Assembly (NCBI GenBank): GCA_964442385.1
Contig: CAYTYZ010000003.1
Coordinates: forward strand, 1-64,000
DNA length: 64,000 bases
Origin: CAYTYZ01 sp964442385
Lineage (GTDB): Bacteria; Patescibacteriota; Microgenomatia; UBA12405
Direction of reading: 5' to 3'
Of the stretch, positions 56,558 through 64,000 are shown in pieces (position 1 is the first letter of the stretch; each line of letters starts with the position of its first letter). The notes under the pieces are model-generated. The model saw only the letters and a list, made by a program, of their open reading frames with translations, was not told the origin of the DNA and searched no databases. A program made the translations under genes and the position numbers.

Positions 56558-58213
56558 GTGTCACCCAAAAGAGCCGTAAAGCCAGTAAAGTATGTTTTTG
56601 TTAGCGGGGGAGTAATTTCTGGTCTGGGTAAAGGTATAACTGCATCTTCATTAGCACTTCTTCTCCAGTCAGCCGGCTACAGCGTAGCCATCACCAAAAC
56701 CGACATGTATTTAAATCAGGATGCCGGGACTATGAACCCTTTGGAGCACGGTGAAGTTTTTGTCACAGCCGATGGTACCGAAACCGACCAAGACTTGGGC
56801 CATTATGAACGCTTTTTAGGGCAAGACTTGTCTCGCGACAACTACTTTACCATGGGCCAAGTTTACTGGGAAGTATTGCAAAAAGAACGCCGACTCGAGT
56901 ACGAAGGCAAGTGTGTGGAGGGCCATATTCATATCCCCCAAGAAATCGTTCGTCGTTGGAAAAAAAGTGGCGAAGGCCATGATATAGTAATCGTAGAAAT
57001 TGGTGGAACCGTAGGTGAATTTCAAAATATGATGTGCTTTGAAGCCCTACGTAGGCTCAAGCAACAACAACCGAAAAATATAGCCTTGGTTCATGTGGTT
57101 TATCTACCTATTCCCCACTTTTTAGGCGAAATGAAAAGCAAGCCCGCCCAGTCCTCAGTTTACGACCTATACCACCTAGGCTTGCAGCCCGACTTTTTAG
57201 TATGTCGCTCCGATGTGGAAGTTGATACCAAACGCCGGCAAACTATTTCTTTTAATACTGGCATCAAGCTAGAACATATTTTGACTAATCCCGATGTTAA
57301 AAGTATTTACGAGGTGCCTTTAGTATTTGATAAACAGAAAACCAAACAAAAATTGTTAGCCCAGCTTGGCCTACCTCCCAAAAAACGTAATCTCAAGCCT
57401 TGGAAAGACTTTGTCAAAAGTATAACTACGGCCAAAAAACCGGTCAAAGTTGCTGTTTTAGGTAAATATTTTACTTCCGGATCTTTTGCCCTAGAAGATA
57501 GCTATGTCTGCGTGATTGAAGCCATCAAACATGCCTCTTGGAAGTTAGGCCTCAAGCCCCAAATCCAGTGGTTTGATGTCACCAGGTTTGAAAGTCCTAT
57601 CGAGAGGAAATTAATTGAAAAAGAATTACTAGATTATGACGGCATTATTGTACCCCAGGGGTGGGGTAGCCGGGGAGTGGAAGGCAAGCTGTCTGCCGTC
57701 AGATACGCCCGGGAGAAAAAGATTCCTTATTTAGGTCTATGTTTTGGCATGCAAATGGCAGTAATCGAATATGCCAGAAATGTTTGCGGTCTAACGGGGG
57801 CCAACACTACTGAAGCCGATCCCGAAACCAAATACCCAGTGGTTCACGTTATGCCAGGTCAGGAAGAGTATCTACATCAAAAACAGTACGGTGGTACTAT
57901 ACGCCTAGGTCAGTGGCCCTGCCAAGTCAAAAAAAATACCCAGCTTTTTTCAGCCTACAACCAAGCCCTAGTCCAAGAACGTCATCGTCATCGCTATGAA
58001 GTTAACAATGCTTATCGCGACCAATTAGAAAAGTCCGGCTTGGTAATTTCAGGTACTAGCCCAGACGGTCAGTTAGTAGAAGCCATCGAACTACCCATTT
58101 CTGTTCATCCATTTTTTGTGGCCACCCAATTTCATCCAGAATATATTAGCCGGCCCTTAACTCCGCATCCGTTATTTTTATCTTTTATCAAAGCTTGCAC
58201 TAAAAAGATTTAA
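56558..58213 (+). CDS. pyrG: CTP synthase
   Basis: 551 residues, the usual length, starting at GTG. The synthetase domain has VFVSGGVISGLGKGITASS (P-loop), the Mg-binding DMYLNQDAGTMNPLEHGEVF and IVEIGGTVGEFQ. The glutaminase domain has the nucleophile Cys in LGLCFGMQMAVIEY and the catalytic His-Glu in ATQFHPEY. It makes CTP from UTP and glutamine. TATAAA just upstream fits the leaderless pattern. The stop overlaps the convergent gene by TTAA. Confidence 0.98.
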   Translation: MSPKRAVKPVKYVFVSGGVISGLGKGITASSLALLLQSAGYSVAITKTDMYLNQDAGTMNPLEHGEVFVTADGTETDQDLGHYERFLGQDLSRDNYFTMGQVYWEVLQKERRLEYEGKCVEGHIHIPQEIVRRWKKSGEGHDIVIVEIGGTVGEFQNMMCFEALRRLKQQQPKNIALVHVVYLPIPHFLGEMKSKPAQSSVYDLYHLGLQPDFLVCRSDVEVDTKRRQTISFNTGIKLEHILTNPDVKSIYEVPLVFDKQKTKQKLLAQLGLPPKKRNLKPWKDFVKSITTAKKPVKVAVLGKYFTSGSFALEDSYVCVIEAIKHASWKLGLKPQIQWFDVTRFESPIERKLIEKELLDYDGIIVPQGWGSRGVEGKLSAVRYAREKKIPYLGLCFGMQMAVIEYARNVCGLTGANTTEADPETKYPVVHVMPGQEEYLHQKQYGGTIRLGQWPCQVKKNTQLFSAYNQALVQERHRHRYEVNNAYRDQLEKSGLVISGTSPDGQLVEAIELPISVHPFFVATQFHPEYISRPLTPHPLFLSFIKACTKKI

Positions 58214-58422
58214 AGCTGTTTAAGTTCTTTTAGATCCCCATCAGGCAAATATAGTACCAGCAGTCCTACAATAATTCCTCCAACTGATGTCCACAGTCCA
58301 TTTCCTGCAAAAATCGCTACATCAAGAAAATCAAGAATATGCCAAATACCTCTCCATACCAGTACTACTCCAATCACCACCAATAAATTTTTTGAAAAAT
58401 ATGCCGCAATATTTTTTCTCAT
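58210..58422 (-). CDS. Small two-helix membrane protein
   Basis: 70 residues: membrane segments LLVVIGVVLVWRGIWHILDF and TSVGGIIVGLLVLYL, with a charged end (PDGDLKELKQL). No family recognised. TATACT lies 7 nt before the ATG. Confidence 0.65.
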   Translation of the reverse strand: MRKNIAAYFSKNLLVVIGVVLVWRGIWHILDFLDVAIFAGNGLWTSVGGIIVGLLVLYLPDGDLKELKQL

Positions 58423-58429
58423 ATACCTC

Positions 58430-58435
58430 AGTATA
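58430..58435 (-). promoter_or_regulatory. -10 box of the small membrane protein gene
   Basis: TATACT on the minus strand, 7 nt before ATG 58422. Confidence 0.5.
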
Positions 58436-58445
58436 ACAATCTTGT

Positions 58446-58451
58446 TAAACT
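58446..58451 (+). promoter_or_regulatory. Extended -10 (TTGTTAAACT type) of the diadenylate cyclase gene
   Basis: TGtTAAACT; the hexamer ends 6 nt before ATG 58458. Confidence 0.5.
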
Positions 58452-58457
58452 AATAAT

Positions 58458-59882
58458 ATGTTCCCGGCCTTTGTCAACGTTGGTTTTGCCGACATTTTGG
58501 ATATTTTTATTATTACCGTAGGTCTTTACTCCATTTTTTTATTATTTCAAAAAACTAAAACTTACCTCATACTTTTAGGTTCTGCTATTTTTGTAATATT
58601 ATATTTAACTGCCCGCTACTTTAATTTAATACTAACTCTGCAAATCATGCAGTACTTTGCAGGCGTTTCTATTGTTGTTTTTTCAATAATATTTCAGCGG
58701 GAAATACGCCAATATTTTGAACTTCTTGGTCTTTTTGGTACCAGACAAATTCCCCACGCTCCGCTTTTGGCACGCTCTCCCACTACTGCCGAAATAATCC
58801 AATCTTGCATTAAAATGTCCAAGACTCACACCGGAGCCATTTTAGTTCTAAAGGGTCGAGATTCTTTAGAACATTTACTAGAAGGTGGGGTAGAAGTTGA
58901 TGGATTAATCTCCGAAGAACTAATTTTAAGTATTTTTGATCCCCACTCAGATGGCCACGATGGAGCTCTTGTTATCCAAAATAATCGTCTAGCTTTTTTA
59001 GGTACTCATCTGCCATTGTCGAACAATTTTAAAGAAATAGGCCGGCATGGTACCAGGCACGCAGCTGGCCTTGGTCTATCTGAAAATTGTGATGCTCTCT
59101 CAATCGTCATCTCTGAAGAAAAAGGGAGCATCACTCTTTACAGGAATGGTCGGGCAAAAACCCTAGACGAGTACGACGACCTAGAAAAAGAACTTAATAA
59201 GTTTATTAAAGAAACCTACCAAGAGGCACGTTCAAAAACTTTTTTTCAATCCGTTTTAAGTAACTGGGGATTGAAAGTAGCCGCCCTAGCACTGTCATCC
59301 ACACTTTGGTTTTTTATTGTATTTAGGGGTGGTATTATCCAAAAAACTTTTTTAGTTCCCGTCGCTTTTACGCTTCCACCTGATGATCTTCTAGTTCAAA
59401 GCTATCAGCCCAAATCAGTAGAGGTTACCCTTTCTGGTCGCTCAGAATCTAGCTTTGCTAATATAGCCAGTGATAGCATCAAATTAAACATTCAATCAAG
59501 CAATCTTCGCGATGGGGTCAATCAAATCAATCTTAATCCCAACCTTTTCAAACTTCCAAAAAACTTAGAGCTTGTCGGTCTTAGTCCAAATAGTATTCTA
59601 CTCACAACCAACCGTTACCAACTCCACACTCTGCCCTTGGCTGTAAAAACTAAAGGTACGCCTTCACCGGGATTTAGTATCAAAAAGACTATTATCACCC
59701 CAGAAACCATAAACGTTCTTATTCCTGGTGGTGAAAAAATCCCCAAAGAAATTTATCTAGAAACTATTGATGTAACTGGCCAAAAAGAATCTCTGGTAAT
59801 AGCAGGAAAACCACTCCTTCCAGTCAATCTAAAACAAAAAGACAATCCCAGTATTTCAGTAGCCCTCACCATCGAAAAATAA
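58458..59882 (+). CDS. CdaA-type diadenylate cyclase fused to YbbR (CdaR-like) repeats
   Basis: 474 residues. Residues ~1..80 contain three membrane helices as in CdaA. Residues ~90..245 form the DAC domain with the catalytic GHDGALVIQ and GRHGTRHAAGLGLSE. A linker with coiled-coil character leads to a further membrane helix (VAALALSSTLWFFIVFRGG), after which come YbbR repeats (~300..474; VEVTLSGRSE, LAVKTKGTPSPGFSIKKT) outside the membrane. In Firmicutes CdaA and its regulator CdaR are separate neighbouring genes; here one polypeptide holds both. Product: cyclic di-AMP. Confidence 0.92.
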   Translation: MFPAFVNVGFADILDIFIITVGLYSIFLLFQKTKTYLILLGSAIFVILYLTARYFNLILTLQIMQYFAGVSIVVFSIIFQREIRQYFELLGLFGTRQIPHAPLLARSPTTAEIIQSCIKMSKTHTGAILVLKGRDSLEHLLEGGVEVDGLISEELILSIFDPHSDGHDGALVIQNNRLAFLGTHLPLSNNFKEIGRHGTRHAAGLGLSENCDALSIVISEEKGSITLYRNGRAKTLDEYDDLEKELNKFIKETYQEARSKTFFQSVLSNWGLKVAALALSSTLWFFIVFRGGIIQKTFLVPVAFTLPPDDLLVQSYQPKSVEVTLSGRSESSFANIASDSIKLNIQSSNLRDGVNQINLNPNLFKLPKNLELVGLSPNSILLTTNRYQLHTLPLAVKTKGTPSPGFSIKKTIITPETINVLIPGGEKIPKEIYLETIDVTGQKESLVIAGKPLLPVNLKQKDNPSISVALTIEK

Positions 59883-59890
59883 CATTTTCA

Positions 59891-59900
59891 GTTAATCTTC
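59891..59900 (+). promoter_or_regulatory. Single half-site resembling the two-component boxes
   Basis: GTTAATCTTC matches nine of ten bases of the first half of the boxes at 39295 and 51644. It is 11 nt upstream of TATAAT (59912..59917). No second half-site. Confidence 0.35.
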
Positions 59901-59911
59901 AGCCACAGGGC

Positions 59912-59917
59912 TATAAT
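59912..59917 (+). promoter_or_regulatory. -10 box of the MacAB-like operon
   Basis: TATAAT ends 6 nt before ATG 59924. Confidence 0.6.
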
Positions 59918-59923
59918 CTACTT

Positions 59924-61123
59924 ATGAGAACTGTATTAAAAATTGCCTTCCTCCTGCTCATTTTATTTTTAGGATATTACCTGATTATTGCTAAAAATCG
60001 CCCCTCCACATCTCCTATCCAATACCAAACAGGTAAGGCAGAAATTACCAATCTGGTTTCTTCAGTTACTAGTTCCGGCACAGTCACCACCAGTAACGCT
60101 GCTTCAATTACCACCACCTCATCGGGAGTTGTTAAAAAAGTTTTAGTCAAGTCAGGCGATCTAGTTAAAACTGGGCAGCTAATTGCTGAAATTGATTTAG
60201 ATTTAATTGCCAGGCAAAAATATCAGCAAGCCTCCAGCACCTACCAGTCAGCTAAAAACTCCCTGGAGTCAGCCAAAGCCAACCTCTATACCCAGCAAGC
60301 ATCTTCTTTTGCGGCTAACCAAAAGTTCATCAATGACGCTGTGGCTCGTGGCCTTACTACCGACGACCCTACTTATATCCAACAAAATGCAACTTGGCTG
60401 GCCGCCGAAGCTGGTTATAAAAACCAACAAGCTACCATCTCCCAGTCCAGCACTAACCTTAGTTCTACATATCTAACTTACCAACAATCCTCACCTTATA
60501 TTTATGCCCCTATTTCAGGCAAAGTTACAAGTCTGGTTGTTCAACCTGGCTCTGTTTTAGCTTCTTCTTCAGCCTCTACCAGAATTGGCACTGTGGTTAC
60601 TTCTGCCACTCCCAACCTCCAAGTTAACCTTACTGAAATCGATATTGCCAAGGTCAAGGTTGGCCAAGTTGCCACCATCACCTTTGATTCGCTCCCTGGT
60701 AAAACTTTTACTGGAAAAGTAGTTGGTCTAGATACCCAGGGCAGTGTGAGTAGTAACGTTACTACTTATCCCACTTATATTTCTCTCGACCTTCCTCCTG
60801 AGAACCTCTTTGGCAATATGGCTGTCACTGTTAGCATAATAGTTGCTACCAAAGACAATGCGCTTACAGTTCCCAGTTCTGCCATCGTTTCTCAAAACGG
60901 GCAAACTGTCGTTAGAATCATAGGCCAAGGCAACACCTTAACTTTCCTTCCAGTAACCACAGGCCTGGTCTCATCTGGCAAAACTGAAGTCTTATCCGGA
61001 CTCACCGAAGGCCAAGAAGTTGTTACCTCAGTTACTTCTACCGCTACTCAGTCCACTTCCACAGGAGCCTCTGTCTTTGGCACCCAAACGGGCGGTGGAG
61101 CCTTTAGACAACTTCGAAATTAA
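59924..61123 (+). CDS. MacA/HlyD-type periplasmic adaptor
   Basis: 399 residues: N-terminal membrane helix (IAFLLLILFLGYYLII), first lipoyl half (GVVKKVLVKSGDLVKTGQLI), a helical hairpin (~85..165), second lipoyl half (YAPISGKVTSLVVQPGSVL), beta barrel (LQVNLTEIDIAKVKVGQVAT) and a C-terminal membrane-proximal domain. It links the ABC transporter encoded next to an outer partner or to substrate. First gene of a four-gene operon. Confidence 0.92.
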   Translation: MRTVLKIAFLLLILFLGYYLIIAKNRPSTSPIQYQTGKAEITNLVSSVTSSGTVTTSNAASITTTSSGVVKKVLVKSGDLVKTGQLIAEIDLDLIARQKYQQASSTYQSAKNSLESAKANLYTQQASSFAANQKFINDAVARGLTTDDPTYIQQNATWLAAEAGYKNQQATISQSSTNLSSTYLTYQQSSPYIYAPISGKVTSLVVQPGSVLASSSASTRIGTVVTSATPNLQVNLTEIDIAKVKVGQVATITFDSLPGKTFTGKVVGLDTQGSVSSNVTTYPTYISLDLPPENLFGNMAVTVSIIVATKDNALTVPSSAIVSQNGQTVVRIIGQGNTLTFLPVTTGLVSSGKTEVLSGLTEGQEVVTSVTSTATQSTSTGASVFGTQTGGGAFRQLRN

Positions 61124-61125
61124 GT

Positions 61126-61812
61126 ATGGCTCCACTTTTAAAGCTAACCAATATTAGCAAAATTTATTCTACAGGAGACAATAAAACAGTTGCCCTGGAT
61201 AAAATAAATTTTTCCGTAAACAAGGGTGAATTCGTGGCTATAATGGGACCATCAGGATCTGGTAAATCCACTTTAATGCATATAATTGGAGCCCTAGACG
61301 CTCCCACCTCTGGCACCTATTTTCTAAATGGTCACGAAGTTTCCAAGCTTGCCGACGACGAGCTTGCCAAAATCCGTAATAAAGAAATTGGCTTTGTCTT
61401 TCAAGCCTTTAATTTACTACCTCGGCTTACTGCTATGCAAAACGTAGCCCTACCTATGATGTATGCTGGTGTTAAGGCTGACGAACGACTGACAACTGCC
61501 CAAAAATATCTCTGTTTGGTTGGTCTACAGGATCGCCTGGGTCACAAAAGCAATCAACTTTCCGGTGGCCAGCAACAACGTGTGGCTATTGCCAGGGCTC
61601 TAGTTCTGAATCCAGCCATTATTCTAGCTGATGAGCCAACAGGCAATATCGCTAGTTCCCAGGCCAATGAAATTATGGATATTTTTACTAAATTGAACAA
61701 GGAAGGACACACCATAATTATGATCACCCATGAACCCGATATTGCCGCCTTCGCCAAGCGGATCATTACCATCAAAGACGGCCAGATTATCAAAGACCTA
61801 CGGCATAAATAA
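61126..61812 (+). CDS. MacB-type ABC transporter ATPase
   Basis: 228 residues. Walker A is GPSGSGKSTLMHII, the Q-loop is FVFQAFNLLPRLTAMQNVAL, the signature is NQLSGGQQQRVAIARAL, and Walker B is ILADEPTGNI. The H-loop is IIMITHEPDIA. The subfamily is LolD/MacB-like with the ~225-residue length. GNIAS replaces the usual GNLDS. Two nt after the adaptor gene. Confidence 0.96.
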   Translation: MAPLLKLTNISKIYSTGDNKTVALDKINFSVNKGEFVAIMGPSGSGKSTLMHIIGALDAPTSGTYFLNGHEVSKLADDELAKIRNKEIGFVFQAFNLLPRLTAMQNVALPMMYAGVKADERLTTAQKYLCLVGLQDRLGHKSNQLSGGQQQRVAIARALVLNPAIILADEPTGNIASSQANEIMDIFTKLNKEGHTIIMITHEPDIAAFAKRIITIKDGQIIKDLRHK

Positions 61813-61813
61813 T

Positions 61814-63040
61814 ATGGACTATTTGCAATTACTAGAAGAAAGTCTCCAAACTTTAATTTTAAATAAACTGCGCACAGGTTTGGCCACACTAGGTATTGTT
61901 ATCGGTATCGGTTCTGTTATTGCCCTAGTTTCGCTAGGACAATCCACCCAAGCTTCTATATCCAACCAAATCCAGTCTTTGGGTTCCAATCTTCTCACTG
62001 TTTCCCCTGGACAAGTAAACCAAGGTGGGGGAGTCCGTAGTGGGCCAGGTGGGGCTACTACTCTAACTCTAGAAGATGCCAAAGCTATTGAAACTAGCCC
62101 CGCTATCACCACAGTCTCCAAAGTCTCTCCCGAACTTACCCGTCGTACCCAAGTCACCACTGGCAGTAGTAACACCAACACCCAAATCGTTGGTGCCACC
62201 CCCAACTACTTAGATGTTAGAAACTTTAGCTTAACTTCAGGAGTATTTATCTCACAGTCTGACTTAGACACCCTCTCTCGGGTTGCTATTCTGGGGCCAA
62301 CTACTGCAATTAATCTTTTTGGTGACGGCTCCGATCCTGTTGGTTCAATAATTCGTATCAACGGTCAATCTTTTACAGTAATAGGAGTCACCAAATCCAA
62401 AGGTGGTACAGGCTTTCAAAATCAAGACGATATTATCTGGGTACCTCTCACCACCGCCCAAAAACAGCTATTTGGTGTCAACTATGTCAGTTCTATTGCC
62501 ATAGAAGCCAAAAGTGCCGCACTAATGACTCAAGCCCAAGATCAAATCGGCTATCTTCTCCTAGAACGCCACGGTAAGTCTGATCCCACCCAGGCCGATT
62601 TTTCTATTTTCTCCCAACAAGACCTACTTACTACTGTTACTTCTACCTCTGCCACTTTTACCACACTATTGTCCGGTGTGGCGGCCATTTCGCTTCTTGT
62701 GGGTGGTATCGGTATTATGAATATTATGTTAGTTACTGTTACCGAACGCACCCGAGAAATTGGTTTAAAAAAAGCCATCGGCGCCCCACGTAGACTTATC
62801 GTTACTCAATTTCTGCTCGAGTCTGCCCTGCTTACCTTTGGTGGTGGAATAATTGGAATTATTTTAGGCATTACTGTTTCATATATTATTTCCAAAACCT
62901 CCAACGCTCCTTTTGTAATTTCACCCTCCTCGGTTCTTCTCGCTTTTGCCGTATCAGTTATTATTGGCATTATTTTTGGTGCCTATCCGGCTAGAAAAGC
63001 CGCCTCACTTGAGCCCATAGAGGCTCTCCGTTATGAATAA
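61814..63040 (+). CDS. MacB-type ABC transporter permease
   Basis: 408 residues: helix 1 (GLATLGIVIGIGSVIALVSL), a ~220-residue extracytoplasmic MacB_PCD domain, then three FtsX-type helices with ISLLVGGIGIMNIMLVTVTE, RTREIGLKKAIGAPRRLI and a C-terminal AYPARKAASLEPIEALRYE. This is the four-helix mechanotransmitter architecture. ATG 61814 follows the ATPase stop by one nt. Exports or moves a substrate across the envelope; identity unknown. Confidence 0.95.
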   Translation: MDYLQLLEESLQTLILNKLRTGLATLGIVIGIGSVIALVSLGQSTQASISNQIQSLGSNLLTVSPGQVNQGGGVRSGPGGATTLTLEDAKAIETSPAITTVSKVSPELTRRTQVTTGSSNTNTQIVGATPNYLDVRNFSLTSGVFISQSDLDTLSRVAILGPTTAINLFGDGSDPVGSIIRINGQSFTVIGVTKSKGGTGFQNQDDIIWVPLTTAQKQLFGVNYVSSIAIEAKSAALMTQAQDQIGYLLLERHGKSDPTQADFSIFSQQDLLTTVTSTSATFTTLLSGVAAISLLVGGIGIMNIMLVTVTERTREIGLKKAIGAPRRLIVTQFLLESALLTFGGGIIGIILGITVSYIISKTSNAPFVISPSSVLLAFAVSVIIGIIFGAYPARKAASLEPIEALRYE

Positions 63041-63491
63041 AATCTCTTTCCCTGTCCTGGCCCTATTATTAATCACTGCCTTGGGTGCTTTTTATGGTGG
63101 TATGCAATATCAAAAAAGCCAAACTTCAGCCCCAACTGCACGTACTGGCAATGGGCAATTCAATCAGGGGCGTACTGGTACTCCTGGCGCAGCAAGGTTT
63201 GCCGGTGGTTTTCGCCCAGTTACCGGCGAAATACTTTCCTCAAGCGACACTAATATGACCATTAAACTTGCAGACGGTAGCACCAAAATAGTTCTTCTCT
63301 CTACTGCTCCAATTAGTAACACCACCATGGCTGCCAAAACTGATCTCAAAACAGGCGCCAAGATTATGGTTGTAGGTACTGAAAATAGCGACGGAAGCCT
63401 TACTGCTACCAGCATCCAGCTTAATCCGCTTGATCGAGCGTTTGTCAGACCAACAGGGGCAATGATTTCTGGCTCACCAGCCAAGCCTTAA
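63033..63491 (+). CDS. Exported DUF5666-like protein
   Basis: 152 residues: a signal anchor (FPVLALLLITALGAFYGGMQ), a G/R/Q-rich linker, then a small beta domain (TGEILSSSDTNMTIKLADGS, AKTDLKTGAKIMVVG, SLTATSIQLNP) of the DUF5666/OB-like type. It overlaps the permease stop by 8 nt and so belongs to the MacAB operon. It may help or be handled by the transporter. The stop is shared with the DUF1697 gene (TTAA). Confidence 0.75.
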   Translation: MNKISFPVLALLLITALGAFYGGMQYQKSQTSAPTARTGNGQFNQGRTGTPGAARFAGGFRPVTGEILSSSDTNMTIKLADGSTKIVLLSTAPISNTTMAAKTDLKTGAKIMVVGTENSDGSLTATSIQLNPLDRAFVRPTGAMISGSPAKP

Positions 63492-63994
63492 GCTTTAGCC
63501 ATTTCCACGCACTTTACCACCGTACCCCAGGTGCGGGTGGTAACTAGTGCACCTATTTTTTTTTCAAAGCTTTTTTCAAAAGGGGAGTCATGACCTCCTT
63601 TTTTGTGTAACCAAAATATTTCGGTATCAGTTTGCAAAATTACCTGCTTTTCCGAAAAAATATGTCTACTCCTGCTTTCCAGAAAACTAACATTCCAACT
63701 AGTATCTTTTTTTGGCCACTCGCCCTTAAAAGGATTTTCACCAACCAGCCCTTCAACCTCCCCATATCTTCTAACAATTACGCCAATTTCAAAACCAAAT
63801 TCTTTTTTCAATTCTTCCTCTAGAAACAATTTAATTTCTTCTCTGTCAGTCTTCAAATAAATATTTCCAGTATTATTATGTGTTTTTACCTTTTCAAAAC
63901 CCAGCCTGGTTAGACACTCCGCCAATTGTTTCATGGGAACTCTATTGTTCCCGCCTACGTTTATTCCCCTTAAAAAAATCAAGAATTTTTCCAT
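63488..63994 (-). CDS. DUF1697 protein
   Basis: 168 residues from ATG 63994, near the window edge. KFLIFLRGINVGGNNRVPMK and THNNTGNIYLKTD are the DUF1697 signature, and VTTRTWGTVVKCVEM the C-terminal one. Function unknown. The gene appears complete; a promoter would lie beyond the window. Confidence 0.9.
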   Translation of the reverse strand: MEKFLIFLRGINVGGNNRVPMKQLAECLTRLGFEKVKTHNNTGNIYLKTDREEIKLFLEEELKKEFGFEIGVIVRRYGEVEGLVGENPFKGEWPKKDTSWNVSFLESRSRHIFSEKQVILQTDTEIFWLHKKGGHDSPFEKSFEKKIGALVTTRTWGTVVKCVEMAKA

Positions 63995-64000
63995 CAATAT

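Noticed and set aside
1..64000. CRISPR arrays, rRNA genes, insertion sequences or prophage genes
   Set aside because: I saw no regularly spaced repeats, no rRNA-like stretches and no transposase, integrase or phage structural proteins.

Overview
The window looks like part of a small-genome bacterium of the Candidate Phyla Radiation (Patescibacteria), possibly Microgenomates. That placement is inference. It rests on very dense packing, many short proteins without recognisable families, a stand-alone 5'-3' exonuclease, a VirB6/TrbL-like membrane protein next to a huge exported protein, PsbP-like and DUF5666-like surface proteins, and a limited metabolic repertoire. TAA, TAG and TGA all act as stops. 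Two runs of ten N (313..322 and 17297..17306) mark scaffold gaps, so this is a draft, probably metagenomic, assembly.

Layout. 1..2.4 kb: a DUF218 protein cut by a gap, a RelB/RelE-type toxin-antitoxin pair under a 36-bp perfect palindrome, and a 5'-3' exonuclease. 2.4..9.4 kb: an 860-residue orphan protein converging on an operon of a 964-residue exported protein with a glycosidase-like barrel and a VirB6-like polytopic protein. 9.5..16.9 kb: GT4 glycosyltransferase, a frameshifted GT39-like membrane protein, thioredoxin reductase, a K+/H+ antiporter, and an ECF sigma factor with its probable anti-sigma protein. 17..20.3 kb: a small membrane protein with a structured leader, interrupted by the second gap, then tRNA-Arg(CCG), an SDR enzyme, an acyltransferase and DUF1761. 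20.4..27.8 kb: phosphodiester glycosidase, AlkD, DUF4349, a hydrolase, an exonuclease/GIY-YIG fusion and small unknown genes. 27.8..31.5 kb: a complete copper operon (CsoR, cupredoxin, CopA, HMA-TauE). 31.5..39.3 kb: transporter, serine hydrolase, DUF2130 nuclease with Pif1-like helicase, and VOC proteins. 39.3..42.0 and 51.7..53.7 kb: two two-component systems, each headed by a small exported protein. 42..51.6 kb: mixed enzymes including HIT, P-loop kinases, ABC-F and phosphofructokinase. 53.7..64 kb: HAM1-like, aminoglycoside-phosphotransferase-like and YbaK-like genes, CTP synthase, a diadenylate cyclase fused to YbbR repeats, a MacAB-type export system and DUF1697.

How it works together. 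The clearest functional unit is the copper operon, whose CsoR-type palindrome lies across the -10 box. The two sensor systems share a direct-repeat box upstream of their leading secreted-protein genes, and a related half-site precedes the MacAB genes, which suggests envelope-stress control. The most general feature is promoter architecture: about forty genes have a -10 hexamer ending 5 to 8 nt (rarely 9) before the start codon, so most mRNAs should be leaderless. Several divergent gene pairs share overlapping, near-symmetric -10 elements within about 20 bp. Seven convergent pairs overlap by exactly four bases through a self-complementary stop tetranucleotide. Three genes are broken by a frameshift or an in-frame stop (GT39-like, the first histidine kinase, the uracil-glycosylase-like gene). 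These may be assembly errors or real decay.
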